NCBI GenBank assembly: GCA_013396525.1
Contig: VWYX01000748.1
Location: 108,508-172,507, forward strand
Direction of reading: 5' to 3'
Length of the DNA: 64,000 nucleotides
DNA from: Chaetorhynchus papuensis
Taxonomy: Eukaryota; Chordata; Aves; Passeriformes; Rhipiduridae
Positions 37,758-51,307 of the stretch are shown piece by piece. The stretch's first letter is position 1, and each line of letters opens with the position of its first letter. Under the pieces are notes generated by a model. It made no database searches. It saw nothing but the letters and a program-made list of their open reading frames with translations, and was not told the DNA's origin. The translations under genes and the position numbers were made by a program.

Positions 37758-40700
37758 CTAGAAAAAATACAGTTGCAGAGTGAAAAGCAACCACCACATC
37801 ATTGTAATTTCATATTTGGCTAAGGAAAAAAAATAAGGAAAAGATCCCCTAAACAAAGCAGCTGGAAAATTTTGTAATTTGTTAAACTAAAATGAATTCA
37901 TATTTCCTGCCTAAAAATGTGAGTTTGTATTTAGACTAATCCTACTGTTGCAGAGAGAGAAAAGACAAAGTTCTCAATTTTAAAGAGTTATCATGTTTTA
38001 GAAATCCAAATAATAACTGTAAACACAAATTTTTGGGTAAGCACAGGGGAGCAAGTTCTTTTATATTTATAGGTCACCATTTTCTATCACTGGATAAGTA
38101 TTCTGTGTTAGGAAGGAGATCCCCAAAGTTTGTGAAGGTCAGTTCTTTAAACAGTTTTCCCTCAGAAACCTCCTGATTGGAGTCTTGTTTAAGTACACAC
38201 AGAGATCATACCTAAACAGTGAGATAATTTCAGATCATTTTTCACAGAGAGACAGAAATGAAGTTTTGGAGGAGAAAGCTCAGGAAGAAGCCTTCCCTTT
38301 GGTCCTGTGTGCTGGCACAGGACACAACGGGGACAGTGGCTCTACAAACAGTAACAGAGTCAAAAGGCACAAGAATAAACTCAGCTGGGCATGGAAAAAA
38401 GGAGCCTCACCAAACACGTAAAGAGGTACCAAGGAGAAAATGAGGCTGTATGAAAAAATAAAAAGAGAAAAAGTCCGGAGCAGGAACTTTATCTCAGATT
38501 TACAGCCAATACTTCCTCAACCCGATTTTTCACATTAAACTCTTCTGTAAGACGCAGAGAAAAACAAGGGGCTCCAAAAAAGCTTCTCCAAGGCAGCTGC
38601 AATAAACACAGCTCTGATTCAGAAAGGAGCAAGGTGGCCTTATCGATGGCTCTACTGGAGACACACTTTTTAATCCTCAAAGAAAAAGAACCAGAGATCC
38701 TGGGAAGATTACATAATTGTGCCACTGCTTACTGTAATCTAAGGTTTAAATGATTGAGCAATATTTGCTAGAGGAAGAAAAGAAGAGTTGCCATAAGAAA
38801 CTCCCCATTCATCATAATTCAGGAGTGTTTCTTTTAAACCCCAGTGCAATGGACAGGCCCCAACTCGTCCCTCACATCAGGGGCCCAGCTCCCTGGCCAG
38901 AGGTGAGCAACACCTTCAGATAAGCACATCTATTATTTAAAACTTTCCAAACCACAGGGGTGTTAAGAGTCCTGAGGCCACAGGAAGACACAGTGTTTGC
39001 TGTGACAGCAAGAAGATCTCGCACAGTGAGGCTGTGACAGCCTCCACTTGGATTGATGTAAATTCAAGATTGACATTTTAGCCAAATGACACAGCAACGA
39101 GCAAACAAGCAGCTCTCCGCTTATAACCACTCAGTAATTATGGTGGAAAAGTGTAATGCAAATGTTAATATTCTTCTAAGAGCCTTCACCTTCATAAACC
39201 AACAGGGCCTATGAAGTGCCTACAATATTAATTCCACACAACCCATCCTGAATGGATATTAAAGGAGAAAGTCAGCAAAACCAAGGCAGAACACATTAAG
39301 ACAGGAGAAAAAAAAAAAAAAAACAAAAAACAAAGAGAAGGTCAAAACAAACACAGGCACAAGCAGTGATTCAATAAAACTGCAGCCTTATAAGGACAGA
39401 TTCAGAATGGCAAATTGCTAAAGCACCTTTGATTGGTATTTTCATTTTAATCATCAAGCCACAGTGAAACGCTGGTTAAATTTAACCAAAAGCTTTTTTC
39501 TCTTCCTAATCCCCTCGGTCATGTCCAGACCTGCTTTAACTGACTTATCTAAGGCACCTGCACTGTGCTCAATGTCTTCTGCACTGCAGCTTCCACACAT
39601 ACCCACATCCCTCACACACTGCAGGGAGGACTTTTACTACTGTATTTCAATCCCATAACAGACAGGCATGAAATTTATAAGTTTTATCGGTACAGAGATA
39701 AAATACACCTTTTTTTTTTTTATTAGTTTTTTTTTGAAGATGCTTTCATGTGTAATGGCACTTCTGTTATCACGTGTGGAAGAGGGCCCAGTGCAGTCAA
39801 GGCCAAATAGAAGGGTACTCAAGAGGGAGTTGAGCAGAGAGTTTTTTCTACAACAGAAAAATTCTCAACTCACAATTCTATTTCAGAAAAGTCTGATGAA
39901 AAATTTTGTCTGTATCTACAAATTTGACTTCAATGTGTCCCTAGACCATCACGGCCACATTGCCACAGTCCCTTCAAGCACAAGCCAGATGAAAAGTTAA
40001 CCTAAAATCCAGGAAAAAACAATTAGGCTTCAGAAGGATCTGCAGCCATCTACTGCCTGTACTTCCAGCAGATCCCTTCTCCTTCCTTACTTGGGCATCT
40101 GTCTGAGTTTCCCAGTCCAATTTACAGAACCCTGATATTTCATCCTTACATCAAATTTGACCTATCAACTTTTAAACTCATTTTTAGCTTGTTTGCTTTG
40201 ACTCAGCATTGCCTCCTCCTGCCCAGTACATTCTGGTTTTACACATGACCCTTTCCTGAGGTTGTGAGAATTTTATCTGCCTTGGTACCATATCACGTCT
40301 TCCCATGATGACTCTGCCCACAAAGAATCTGTCAGGCAGGGTCAAACTCCAGGAAGGAAAGGGCAATTTTGGGGTTTGGGTTTGTTTGGGGGTTTTTTTG
40401 ACAAAAACATGGAGATTTAGCACTATATAAAGGATTTTAAAATTAAGATAGGCTGCCTTTATAGTTCAGCCCTGACATCTTTGGGGCATGGACTGCATGC
40501 AACCACATATATGATCGATATCAAGTTCATTTTGGGAACAACTGTAATAAACAATAAATAATAAGGTATTCTGTTACCTGATTTAATAATGGCAAAAATC
40601 AGGAAAGCAAATCAATATTTTATTAAGTATATGTAAATTCACTGTCATATTTAGAAAAGCAAGAATATAAATGGTGTTATTCTTAAAATATTTATCTGTA

Positions 40701-41346
40701 CAATCCAGCAATCTGTCTCTGATGGACATGATACAATCTGATACTTGAAAGAAAGACAGGTACAAGAAAAGCAGTATAAAAAAAGATGCTGATTCATATG
40801 CCCCTAAGAGAAGTTTAAGCCTCCTCCTGTACGGCTGATCCAAATACAAACACATGAGCTTTCACATGCACATTTAAAAGAACTCTGGGTGTCCTTTTCT
40901 ATCCTTTTCTTATCCCTTAGCAATTCTCCTGTAAATCAACCATGATCTCTGTCAGAGTTTATCAAAATGTGAAAAAGACTCATTTTGTTAAAATTTAGGA
41001 TTTTAGAAACACATAATCTTTGTTTCTTTGTTTTACAGTATGGAATAGAAAAGCAACATACATTTCCCTAGTATTTATTCATTATGGTGGTACCTTCTAT
41101 TCACCTCCAGTCTAAAGCCAGCAAAACCCCAGAGACATTTCCTACACTTCCAGATGTCATTTTTCAGACAACTTTCAGCTTTTCCTGAAGAAATTTAAAG
41201 TTCCCTTAAGTTTCAAGTTTTTTCCTGAAGAATTTTAAGTTCCCTTAAAACTCCTGAAGTCCCTCCCCGTTCTGTGCAATACCTCCCAAGTGCAAGTTTG
41301 GTCCAGCCCAGTACTTTGTGCCTCTGTGTTAAACATGAATCATTAC
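37758..41346 (-). other. TBCD: TBCD intron W10-W11
   Basis: This 3.6-kb intron contains a 16-A run at 39308-39323 and a T-rich stretch near 39.71 kb. I see no coding exon or recognisable transposon. Confidence 0.7.
39308..39323. repeat. Run of 16 A
   Basis: A homopolymer in intron W10-W11, followed by further A-rich sequence. No retroposon body was recognised next to it. Confidence 0.85.
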
Positions 41347-41428
41347 CCTGCAGAGCTGGATCAGCTTCTCCCCTCTCATTGATGTAAAATTCATTGCACA
41401 GCGCAGCCAGCGCAGACACTGCAGACTC
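41347..41428 (-). CDS. TBCD: TBCD exon W10
   Basis: This 82-nt exon has acceptor TTGTTGCAG and donor CAGG|GTAATG. It encodes ESAVSALAALCNEFYINE and RGEADPALQ, matching human DAAVSALAALCSEYY and PGEADPAIQ. It ends with one base of an aspartate codon. Confidence 0.97.
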
Positions 41429-41467
41429 CTGCAACAAAGGCACAGAGAGACATTAACTCATCTCCTA

Positions 41468-42385
41468 GGATGCCTTTTCCTTGTCTTAAAATCAAGAGTC
41501 AAACACAGTTAGAAGGGAAAAAGGGATTTTACCTTGGTTATTTATTTTAAGGATCCTTAGGTGCACCATGTCCAGGACGAATGCACCTCCATGCACACAG
41601 CAATGCACCCCCCAAAAGATCTGGTATCACATTATAGGTGTTACTGATGCCTTAGGTTTTAACTTTTATATTTTTCAAACCCTGCACTGCCCAGTGTGTA
41701 ACTCTGAAGTTTCCTGTAGCCTGTTCATTTCTGCTCTCTCCTGCTGGGCACACACAACAAAGCCTCTCCGGGCCTGCTCTCCAAGGACACCCAGACCGTC
41801 CTAGGCCCAAAAAGTAGAAACCAAAAGCCTCTGAAAGGGGGGCAAGCTGAGGGGAAATTCCATCATTAAACTGAAGCTTTAACTGGAGAATTAACCCTGG
41901 TATGTAAATGAACCAAACCTATAAAAGTGTGAAGAACTCGTGACCTCTCGTCCATCTCGGGGCCCATCTGGGCAGCAGCCTCTGGCTCCCCAGGGGTACC
42001 TTTGAAGGCCTTTCCAATAAATCCCCACCTTTATTCCCTTTACTCCTGTCCAGTCTCTGTTTCTAGGTGGCCTCTTAAGGCATCAGTACTAATTAGCAGA
42101 TCTATCAAAAATTCCCCAATGAGAGGCTCAAATGAGCCCCACTCCCCAAGGAACCTTCCCCTGGATGGTTCTATCTTAGTTTACAAAATGTGTTCACAAA
42201 ATGTGTTCTGGAGAGGGCCTTGGGGTCTGGGCACACTGATCCCTCACTACGAAACTTCTCAAATGTTCAGTCTCCCAGCTTGACAAACAAGTCCAAGAAT
42301 GAAGTCAAAAAGCACCAAGAATACAGAAATTGTAAAAAGGTGTAACAGGCATATAAAAGAAAAGGCAAAAATCATCATGGCATCA
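41468..42385 (-). mobile_element. Solo LTR, family A copy 2, interrupted by another LTR
   Basis: This is the reverse complement of the element at 24806-25257 and is recognisable on both sides of an inserted block. Its left part (41468-41644) holds the 3' end with TTTATT (AATAAA on its own strand). Its right part (42086-42385) holds the 5' end, ending ATCATCATGGCATCA. The break falls where copy 1 reads GTTACTAATTAGCAC on the matching strand. It is in sense with TBCD. Confidence 0.8.
41645..42085 (+). mobile_element. Solo LTR, family B, nested inside family A copy (441 bp)
   Basis: The insert begins TGATGCCTTA and ends TAAGGCATCA, a perfect 10-bp terminal inverted repeat. It contains CCTATAAAAG (TATA box) near 41.92 kb and AATAAA near 42.02 kb in the same + orientation. 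Flanks TTAC on the left and GTAC on the right suggest a 4-bp target duplication with one mismatch. It is absent from the related LTR at 24806-25257, so it inserted later. Confidence 0.85.
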
Positions 42386-43254
42386 GTATGTTCTTAAAAT
42401 TTTTAAGGAAAAAGAAAGTGGATTAAAGAAAGAACCACAGAAAACTCCTTTCAGATACTGGTATTTACCTTCTTATTACTTCTTCCCAATAGTGGTTTAG
42501 TAAGGACACTTACGTAAGGAAAAAACAGATTTTAACCTTATTTCTTCCATATGAGCAGTAAGCTAAATTAGCATTTAAGACAATAACAGTAATATATGAA
42601 ATGCATTTTCAGTTCAAATGAAAGATCTGCAGGATGACGCAACATTACAAAATACACAAGTCATTGTTTCAACCTCCATATACTGATGCCAGATTGACAA
42701 GAAACAAACCCTCTCTCCCCAAGGAGCGACAGAAAGGAAACACAGAAAAGAACATGGACTGAAGGTTTTAAACAAAAAAGACCCAAAATCCAGGATCACA
42801 GGCCTGGTGTCCTGATCTTAATTGGTTTAGAAAAGGATCAATGGTTGTGTATCATACCTGAGCCATTTTTAGAGTGGGTTCAGTTACTGATACAAGACAC
42901 AAAATAACTCAGCTGCTATTTCAAAAAGCACATAATGGGTTTTCTCATAAAATTTATGGCTGAATTGTACTTTTCAGCTAATAATACAACATTACCCAAA
43001 ATGATAACAAATTTGAAAGCACACAAAAGCTCTGCATTGTTCACTTCATGTTAATAACAGCAATACTTATTAACACTCATGTTCTCCGGGTACAAGAAAT
43101 CCTGCCCAGCTGATTCATTCTGCCCTCAAAGACACCTGAGACCAGTTCTCTATGCAAAATCAAGGACTTGAAAGAAAAACAGCACTCACCTAAACAATAT
43201 TCTAACTACCACAGGCATTACAGAAGCAAAATATACAGAATTATCTAGCTGCTG

Positions 43255-43335
43255 TAGATCAGGGACCCTTAAAGGCCATCTTATCCAACCTCTGCCATGG
43301 GCAGGGACATCTGGGACCAGGTTGCTCACATCCTT
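43255..43335 (-). mobile_element. Short CR1 fragment
   Basis: GGGACCCTTAAAGGCCATC, TTATCCAACCTCTGCCATG and GGGCAGGGACATC then AGGTTGCTCA are the reverse complement of the CR1 3' end just before the terminal repeat. Only about 80 bases remain. Confidence 0.75.
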
Positions 43336-44531
43336 CACTTTCTAAATTAAATGTTTTTCACCTTAAGTATATGAAGTATTTTCACCTTAAGTATATTTCT
43401 CTGGAAGAGAATACTGTTTGTCCGGAAAAAAAAAGATTACATTTCAACATCTTATGCATTAAAATTATTTCTCTCTAAAACAGAAGCAGAAATAAGTGAG
43501 AATTGATATTTACTGAACATACTTTGCTTGGCTTTAACTGATGTTTACCAAACAAGTCAAAATTCTCTACAGCCTATAATTAATTCTTCTAAGCTTTTGG
43601 TTTAGAAGTTCCAGTTATAAGACATACTAACACTTTGAATAAATTGTTAATGCCAAAAGAATATCCCAAGAATTCAAATTTCATCTTTTCATTTTCTTCA
43701 GTGATTTGGATACACTCCAGTCTCCTTTTGTCTCCCAAGGACAATTTAAAAAGATGAGCTGCAAGATACTTGGAATGTCTTTTTATCTTATTATTAAAAC
43801 CTAACACAATGAACACAGCATGTTAAATTGAGATTGTCTGTAAGCTCTAACAGGGCAGACAAATTGGCTTTATAATTCAGCAGAGCCTTTAAGAGCACCA
43901 GATCAAACTGCCATGGGATTTCTTGGGAAAATTAAGGCAAAGAACTGGTGGTGTTAAGATGATGTAAATAAAACTGCATGAGACATATCCATCAATGGAC
44001 TTAATATTCAGAATCACAGCAGTTTGAGAGCACAGCAAAAGGATTTGCAGCAGAATTTAATGGAAAATTTAAGCTCGTTGTCCCAAATAACTGTGGTAAC
44101 TCCCATCGATGCTGGCAGTTACCAACGCCCTCAGCACCTCTGGACATCACCCACAGCGTTTTTAATTCTCACAAAAGTTCTCTGAAACCACACATTTTAC
44201 AGGTACACCAAAACAGAAGCAAAACATCCTCTAAATGTAACCACAGAGCCACCAGGGAGGAGTTTCCAGCACCATCAGCGACTCCTCACCCTCTGCAGAT
44301 GTGCACACAAGAACAACTTTGGGGATAACTGGTCAAGCATTCACCAAAAAGGTCCACTGGAATCTTGAGGAATTCAAAATACAGTTTTTAAAATACTCCT
44401 TCTCACACATCTAAGAAACAGGCATTCAAGAACCAGTAAGATACCATGGAAAATAATCCACCAAAGGAAAGCAAAAGTATTTCTAATTCTGTATTTAATG
44501 TGACCACATGAAGGAGGAGAAATTACTGTAC

Positions 44532-44608
44532 CTTTATATGCTGTCGTGCAGCACTGGAAACAAGAGTGAGATGTCTTAGACTGTCATTTATTAACCACTG
44601 CCAACCAC
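44532..44608 (-). CDS. TBCD: TBCD exon W9
   Basis: This 77-nt exon has acceptor CTATTCCAG and donor AAAG|GTACAG. It encodes GWQWLINDSLRHLTLVSS then ARQHIK, matching human GWQWLINDTLRHLHLISS and SRQQMK. It is separated from W8 by only 396 bp. Confidence 0.97.
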
Positions 44609-45004
44609 CTGGAATAGCAAGGAACATAAACAGCTTTCATTTTTCTTACTTTCTCCATTTAATTTTTCCAGACCAGCAATTACACAGATCCGACCCATTT
44701 CCAAACTAAACAAGGCTGTGACTCTCAGTACAGCTACTCCAGATTGGATTGCTGTGCCCACAGTGAACACCCCATGCCTGGTGATGCTGAATAGTGCACA
44801 AAATTCTATTTATTGTCAAGTTAACAGCTAAAAAGCAAACATTCAAATTGCATCAGCATCTGCTGCAGTATTTGTGCATCTTTTTTAATGTGCTAGGCCA
44901 CCCAATGCCATTAATTTTGCTTCTTTGAAAAACACAATTTGTTAATACTTTAGTTTAATGAATGGTTACTACAATCATGGGAGGTTATTTAAAATAGGAC
45001 ATAC

Positions 45005-45067
45005 CAATTATTGGATCTCCTCTAAATGGCATTTTTGACAGCGACAACTTTTCAATTAAAGTGCAGA
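45005..45067 (-). CDS. TBCD: TBCD exon W8
   Basis: This 63-nt exon has acceptor TTTCTTACAG and donor ATTG|GTATGT. It encodes [20 protein letters not shown]. Human reads [20 protein letters not shown], so this is one of the strongest anchors for calling the gene TBCD. Confidence 0.98.
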
Positions 45068-47119
45068 CTGTAAGAAAATAAATTTGATAACAGGATAAAT
45101 ACCCCCCCCAAAAAAGAGAAATGGTAGCAATTCTGAAGATACAACCACAGGAAGTTACATTAGCATTCATTTTAAATTGAAGAATATTTGCAAATAGATG
45201 TTCCAAATAAGGGAAATTAAAAACTGAGAGAAAATTACACTTGTACAAAAATCACTACAATGCAGTAACTGTCCTCTGACATGAATTAGTCCCATCATTC
45301 ATGCAAATCCCTTGTTTGGTGGGATGTTTTTCCCCTCTGCCATTCAAGGTGTGCACGTACACATCAGCCACCTTTTTTTTTACTATACAGCCTGGAAATG
45401 GCAGTGTAGCATCAGTGACAGTAAACCAACTGAGGCAAGGATAATACTACAGCCACTAAAAACTATTCAAATACATATGACAGGTTTTCCTACTTCTTAT
45501 TCACATTGTTTTTGAACCTCCAAGGAGTGGCATTTGCTCCCTGCACACAGCCTGGAGCTATGAAACTGGATGCAGCTTTATTTCCTTTGATACTTGGAAT
45601 ACACGAGGACATCCTTTCAATAAAAAAGTCCTTATTATTTTAAATCTATAAACTTCTGTGAGTTCTGTGCTTAAAAACCCACTTTGAGACTTGTTTTTAC
45701 ATTGTTTTGAGGCTTTTTTTTGGGGAATGGAGATTAACACAGTAAACACTGCAATTTTTCTGCCCAACAGATTGACTGGATTGCTCAAATGAAAACTCAG
45801 CACTTGGGGAACACCATCATCTTTCACCTCTTGGGGTTCAGTTCAAATAAACCAGATTGGTATGGCTCCATCTCACTGCCTGGCTGCTTTAGAGCTGGTG
45901 GAGAGGAGGGAGAGGACAGAAAAAGGTGCTACATTAAAGTAAGGCCACCATTGTTTTTTATTTTCCTCTCCTCCCACTATTTGATTTTTGACTCTTCCTC
46001 TGGGCTCTGTAGACAGCTCATCATCTTCATTTATCCTCAACTTACTGGGCTCCAAATCTACTCCTGAACTCGCTCCTCACTATGGCAATGTCACACCAAC
46101 TCCTCTCAGTAGTGTGTGTCAGCTTCTCTGCGCTAATATTTATTCACAGACAAGGTGAAGTGCAATGTGACTAAACCCAAGTCTCCTGGAGTTCCTCCTT
46201 AGTTCTCCGTGCTTCTTTGTGCTCTGTTGTGGTTGAGACCATCATCTTCATTAGACATGCAGGCAATTTGTGGAACATTGTCAATTCTTCTCTTATTCCT
46301 CCTACACAGTTGTACCGTGCCAAAATACTGCCATTTGTACTTCTCCAAAATCATAACAAGTTCAGCTGCTTAAAAGCTTAAACATATTACAAAAAAACCT
46401 ATTCTTACAGCCTGCATTTTCATGTCATACAGCTGTAACCTCATTGAAATCCCCCTGCTCTTCCGCCTCCGTACTGAAGTTCCTTTACCCACGAGGTCTG
46501 GATGGCTTCACATCTTCCAGGCTGGAATCTGCTCGGTAGCACTTCCTTCATTACACGCACAAGCAGGAAACCAAGCTGGCATCATTTCCTCATCCACCCA
46601 GCCTACTCTTTCCTGCAACACCCTTCCTTTTCACAGTGGTTCTGTATATAACAATCTTCAAAATCCATCTTTTCTGTGATGCCACACTTTCCACAGACGG
46701 TTGTTTATATGGTCTTTATGCTTCGCTTCTGCACACACACGTGTCATGATAAAATCATTATTTCCACAATGGCTTCTGTCTAAAAGTGCAGATCCTACCT
46801 CTTCTGGAGAGGAATCTGAGTAAATAAATCACTGCTGAAGGAAGACAGTTCAACCCTGAAAAAACTTCACTGTGTGCAACAACACAAGGACATAGTCCCC
46901 AAATCCACCTCCAGCTCTTACAGAGTTATTCCAAGGGTACTGGCCGTGTCCTGGTGCACCCATCTTCTGATTGGCCTCCAAAATTTGTATTTTTTTAATT
47001 ACTGTGCAGACTTTACTTATACATTCAACACAACATATGCAAAACGAACTGGAAGCACATCAACAGCCAAATTCCTCAGGGCACCTCTCCTGCTGTCCCA
47101 CCCCAGCTGTGGTACTCAC
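45068..47119 (-). other. TBCD: TBCD intron W7-W8
   Basis: This 2.05-kb intron contains no repeat or gene that I recognise. Confidence 0.7.
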
Positions 47120-47151
47120 CAGCCGGTCTCATCAGTTCTCCACCTAAACCC
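47120..47151 (-). CDS. TBCD: TBCD micro-exon W7 (32 nt)
   Basis: This 32-nt exon has acceptor CTGCTTTGCAG and donor GCTG|GTGAGT. It encodes GLGGELMRPA, completing the arginine codon from W6 and starting the valine completed in W8. Human has GLGGQLMRQAV at this place. W6 and W7 together add 55 nt, so skipping either one or both shifts the frame. Confidence 0.93.
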
Positions 47152-50100
47152 CTGCAAAGCAGAAACAGCCTTCAGACAACAACCCACCACAGGCAACCTG
47201 AGTGTATTATTGCCTACAGCGAGGCAAAAACCCCCCAAAACCATTCCAGAATGAAAGCAGAGCACAAAATACCCGCAATTCTGTATTTGATCAACTCTGC
47301 TTCTTTTTAAAATCAACTTTTCTTGCATCAGTGTGATTAATACAAACCTCTCCTGAATATTAAGTTTTCTTCTTGCAAAAATTCACTCCCAGTCTTCCTA
47401 ATCTTTAATGTGAATAATAAAAAGACTGTCAAGTTCATTCTGCTTTTCTCTTCACTTGCTTCAGAAACATTCCAAGCCCATGAGACTGGCCAAAGGATTT
47501 TCCGGTCGTACAGTCTCTACCAGCTTCTGATTTCCACGAGTGAAAAGCAACTACACACAATTTTTAAATAAAATCATCATCTCCGTAAAACTAAATAGAA
47601 ACTTCCCTTCCCAGTTCCCATTTTCACATATGTTAACTGGTTTCCTCTCCTGGTGAGGTTTATCACCCTTCTCCTTTCCTGCTCAAGCCTCCTCGCAGGT
47701 GATTTTGTGTTCATCCCCACAAGAAACCACCAGAAAAGGGAGAGAAACAAATGGCACAAACTACTTCAGACCCTCCTGAGGTAAAGGTGTGTTCCTCAAG
47801 GATGGTCTCACCAGCTCAGACCTCAGCCCAGTTCCTCTGTCTGAACATGAGCCTGGCCAGTAACAGCACTGGGAGAAGAAAGTCTGAACTGGACAGAAAG
47901 TGGGGAGGGGAAAAAGCATCCTGGAAATGGCAGGGCCTGTTGCCATTCTTTGGCTTCTCCTGGCTCTGGGCAGAGACTTCTCCTCACCCCACTGAGCAGT
48001 GTCTGCTGCTTGTATGGATATCCATCCCCAAGGCAATGCCGGAGGTGTTCCACTCAGTGTCACCCTCTGTGGCTTAATTGTTCCATTTTGTGAACCTTTG
48101 ACTTCCCCTTCCTTTGGATATTTCCTCCCTTGACTCCTTAGTGTCTCCCTTCACTTCTGCTGGAATATTTCCTCCCTGAGGTGTACCAAACCCTTAATCA
48201 CCGGTTTGCACGTCCATGCTCTGGCAGAAACTCCCAGCAAGGGGAGCAACAACAAAGGCTTTTTTGTTTGTTTGCTTGTTGGTTTTTTGTTTATTTTAAA
48301 CATTTTCTTCCATCCTCTCCTCCTCCCTCCCCACAATAAAATTAGTAGCTGTGCTCAAAAGGCAAGCTTAGCAATCCTAACAACTCTTACAACTTTGTTC
48401 TCCAATTTATCCCTTTGTATGAGCTTCAAAAGCCTGAACATTTTAAACACGTTTTTCCATTCCACACAAGGAGGTCCCTTCTGTAATATGCTCTGGGTTT
48501 CTGACTGTTCAACAATTTCACTGGTGTTTCAGCTAATGCAGAGATGCCAACTCCGAAATATTCTCATTTGCCAGAGATCAGCACTTCCTGTAATTGAGAA
48601 ACTTTTGCTTTCGTCAATCAATATATATTAGGCTTCATTTAATAATCCCCAGCTCAGTTTATCATTGTAGGAAGCAAGCACAGATTCTACATCCTCGTGC
48701 TGATAAGGTCTGTGTATTGTCTACCCCACCTTCCCGCCATGCTGTCTGCTCTCCAGCTTCTAAAAAATTTAAATTAGAAAACAAAAAGTCATGCAAGGAG
48801 TTGAGACAGTGGCAAAAACAGGCAACTGATGTGGCAAGCCTTGCTTCCTCTTCCACACTTCTTTCCCCCTTAATTTTGCCTTCACCCATTCCTTGCCTTT
48901 TGTCTGTTGCCTTACTGCAAATGAGTAGAAAATAATCATCTTGCAAATGTGTTTGGTGTGCAGCAGAGTCTGCTGATGCAGGGATTCAGATATGGACTGC
49001 TCTGTTCCAACTACAAAGCAAGGACTGAGTCACAAAGGCTGCTCTTCTCCATTTCCTTACACTGCCAAGAAGGAAGTCAGGCCACTTCAAGCTGTGCTGA
49101 TGTTAATAATTGGAGTGCTATCCCTTCCTCTGGTGTCTCACCAACTGCATTTAATTCCAGAGTTTAGAGGCTCCCTGAGGATTGTTGTCCCCATGCAAGA
49201 ATGCAGAAAGGTGACAGGGATTTGCATAGCAACATTTTCACATGGAACAAACTCCAATCAAATCCACCCAGGGTGGCACCGTGACCTGTGTGTGCTCCTC
49301 TGCAAAGCTTCCCCAGGTGGTTCTTGCCCAGACACACTGTATGTCCACCAACATCACTAAATTCTTTCCTCCTTTCCACAGCTCATGCCTATTTCAATTT
49401 AAGAACCAAGAATTCTATCAGAATCCAAGATCTTTCCTCAGTCAGTGCTTAGTTTGTCAAACATGATGCGCATCTTTCTATTAACTTTATCTCACTCCCC
49501 TGTATTTCACCAAATTAAAAAGATACGGATCTACCTAATTCAGAGATTCTGAATTTTGCAGTACAGTCAGTATTCTTTTCTTTTTCATTCCAAAGACACA
49601 TCCACAAGTTGCATCACATTATTAGATGTACCCGTTTCAAGCTTTAATTATTAATTCAATTTGCAAATTGACTGATGCAGTGCCCAGGTTCCACAAGCTC
49701 CTAAGCATTCCTTCCTCTGTGCAGTTCCACAGCAATGCTTCTCTCCTAGAAACATCCTGGGATGAGTCACAATTTATGTGTGGAAAATAAAATATAATCC
49801 TTTGCAGAACTGATGAATTAACATTACTGACCTAAGAATGACAATATCTATTTTATAACTACATTGGCTTGAATCAAAACCAGCGACAGTGCTGTTCTCA
49901 GGGCAGAAAGAAGTTCAAAATACTTTTGTGGATTTTAAAAAAATTATTATTTTAAGCCTACTTTTTGTCAGAAAGACAGAATTCCTCTTTAAGATAATCA
50001 AAATAACAGTAACTGAAGCTGCTTAGAATTGAAAAGTATCTACGTTTTCACAGGCAGCCAAATCTGAAGCTAAAAGTACTGGAATAGCTGAAGAGATTCA

Positions 50101-51307
50101 GGCAAATACTGGATTTCTGGGAAGCTGAGAACACACATTTCACCTCCATATGAACAGCAACCCAGAATTTTACTTGGGATCGCTTGGTCCCAAATAGAAC
50201 TGAGGTATCTTAAAAGGCCTAAGTTGCACATTCCCTGGGTTTTGGAGGTACAAAATGGCTTTATCAGAGGGTACACAGAGGGGAAAGGGAAACCCCTGAG
50301 CGCAGCTGAACAGATGAACTAAGCTGTCATGGCCAACCCTTCAAGGTGCACAGAATAAACCCTACTAACATGAGAAACACCAAGATTTATGCTGCTGTAA
50401 ATTCACACACCACACTGAATTCCAACCCCAGAATGCTACAGGTGAAATCCTGGCTCTGTGGAAGTTTTCTCAATGACTTCAGTTTGTAGCAGAAGAATTT
50501 CACCTGCTAACTCTTCAGAGGACAGTGCAGCATGATCTCACAGAGCCATCCAGGTACTGGATGCATAAAACATCTGAACTTGGAAGAACTGTTAAGCTGA
50601 GCTTTGTTGCAAGGCTGGAATTATTCGCTGATTAAGCTCATATGCCTAAAAAACTCTTTCAGGCAGACGAATGCCAAGAAACACATTTGCCCTGAAACCA
50701 TCAAGATTAGTTACAACCTTAAAGGTCTTTGAAATGAGACAAGTTTCTCTTTTGCCCAGCACCTGTCAACACCTGCGGGCTCCCTTACTCTGCTGGAAAA
50801 GCCGAAACTCGGAAGGTGCCGGCTCAACTGACACTGGCTGCTCCTCCAAGCTCCTAAATCTGCTGGGCTGCCACAGCTGACGTGCTCCACGCCCAGCCCG
50901 TCTCTCCAGAGGCTGCAGGGATGAGCTTAGAGCAAGGCTGGGTGTGCAGCACGTCGCAGGCACTGCCCTGCCCAGCGTGGGAGTCACTGATGAACGTCCC
51001 GACACATCCAGCTCGGATGGAACCCCCAAGGGCCAATAAACACAGCACCTGCTGAAATCCAAAGGGCACTGCAACCACCCGCAGGAAGCCCAGAGCTTCC
51101 ATATCCATTCCTGATCTTGTCACCAGCTCTGGGCATTCAAACCTGGGGTATCAGACTCAGAACTGGCTACAAGGAAGCTAAAAAAAATTGTGAGCATCCA
51201 TTCAGCTCAATAGTCACTCAAGAACCTCATACCAGATGAGGCAATTTTGGAGAATCTTAACACAGCTACTACTAAAATACTGTTTTCTTGAAGACTTTTC
51301 ATATTAT

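Larger units (their letters stand above)
41429..44531 (-). other. TBCD: TBCD intron W9-W10
   Basis: This 3.1-kb intron contains an LTR on the - strand split by a second, + strand LTR (41468-42385), and a short CR1 fragment near 43.3 kb. No coding sequence was recognised. Confidence 0.8.

Noticed and set aside
48206..48631. A 141-codon + strand frame in pyrimidine-rich intron sequence
   Set aside because: Hydrophobic residues come from T-rich DNA. There is no family match or gene context.
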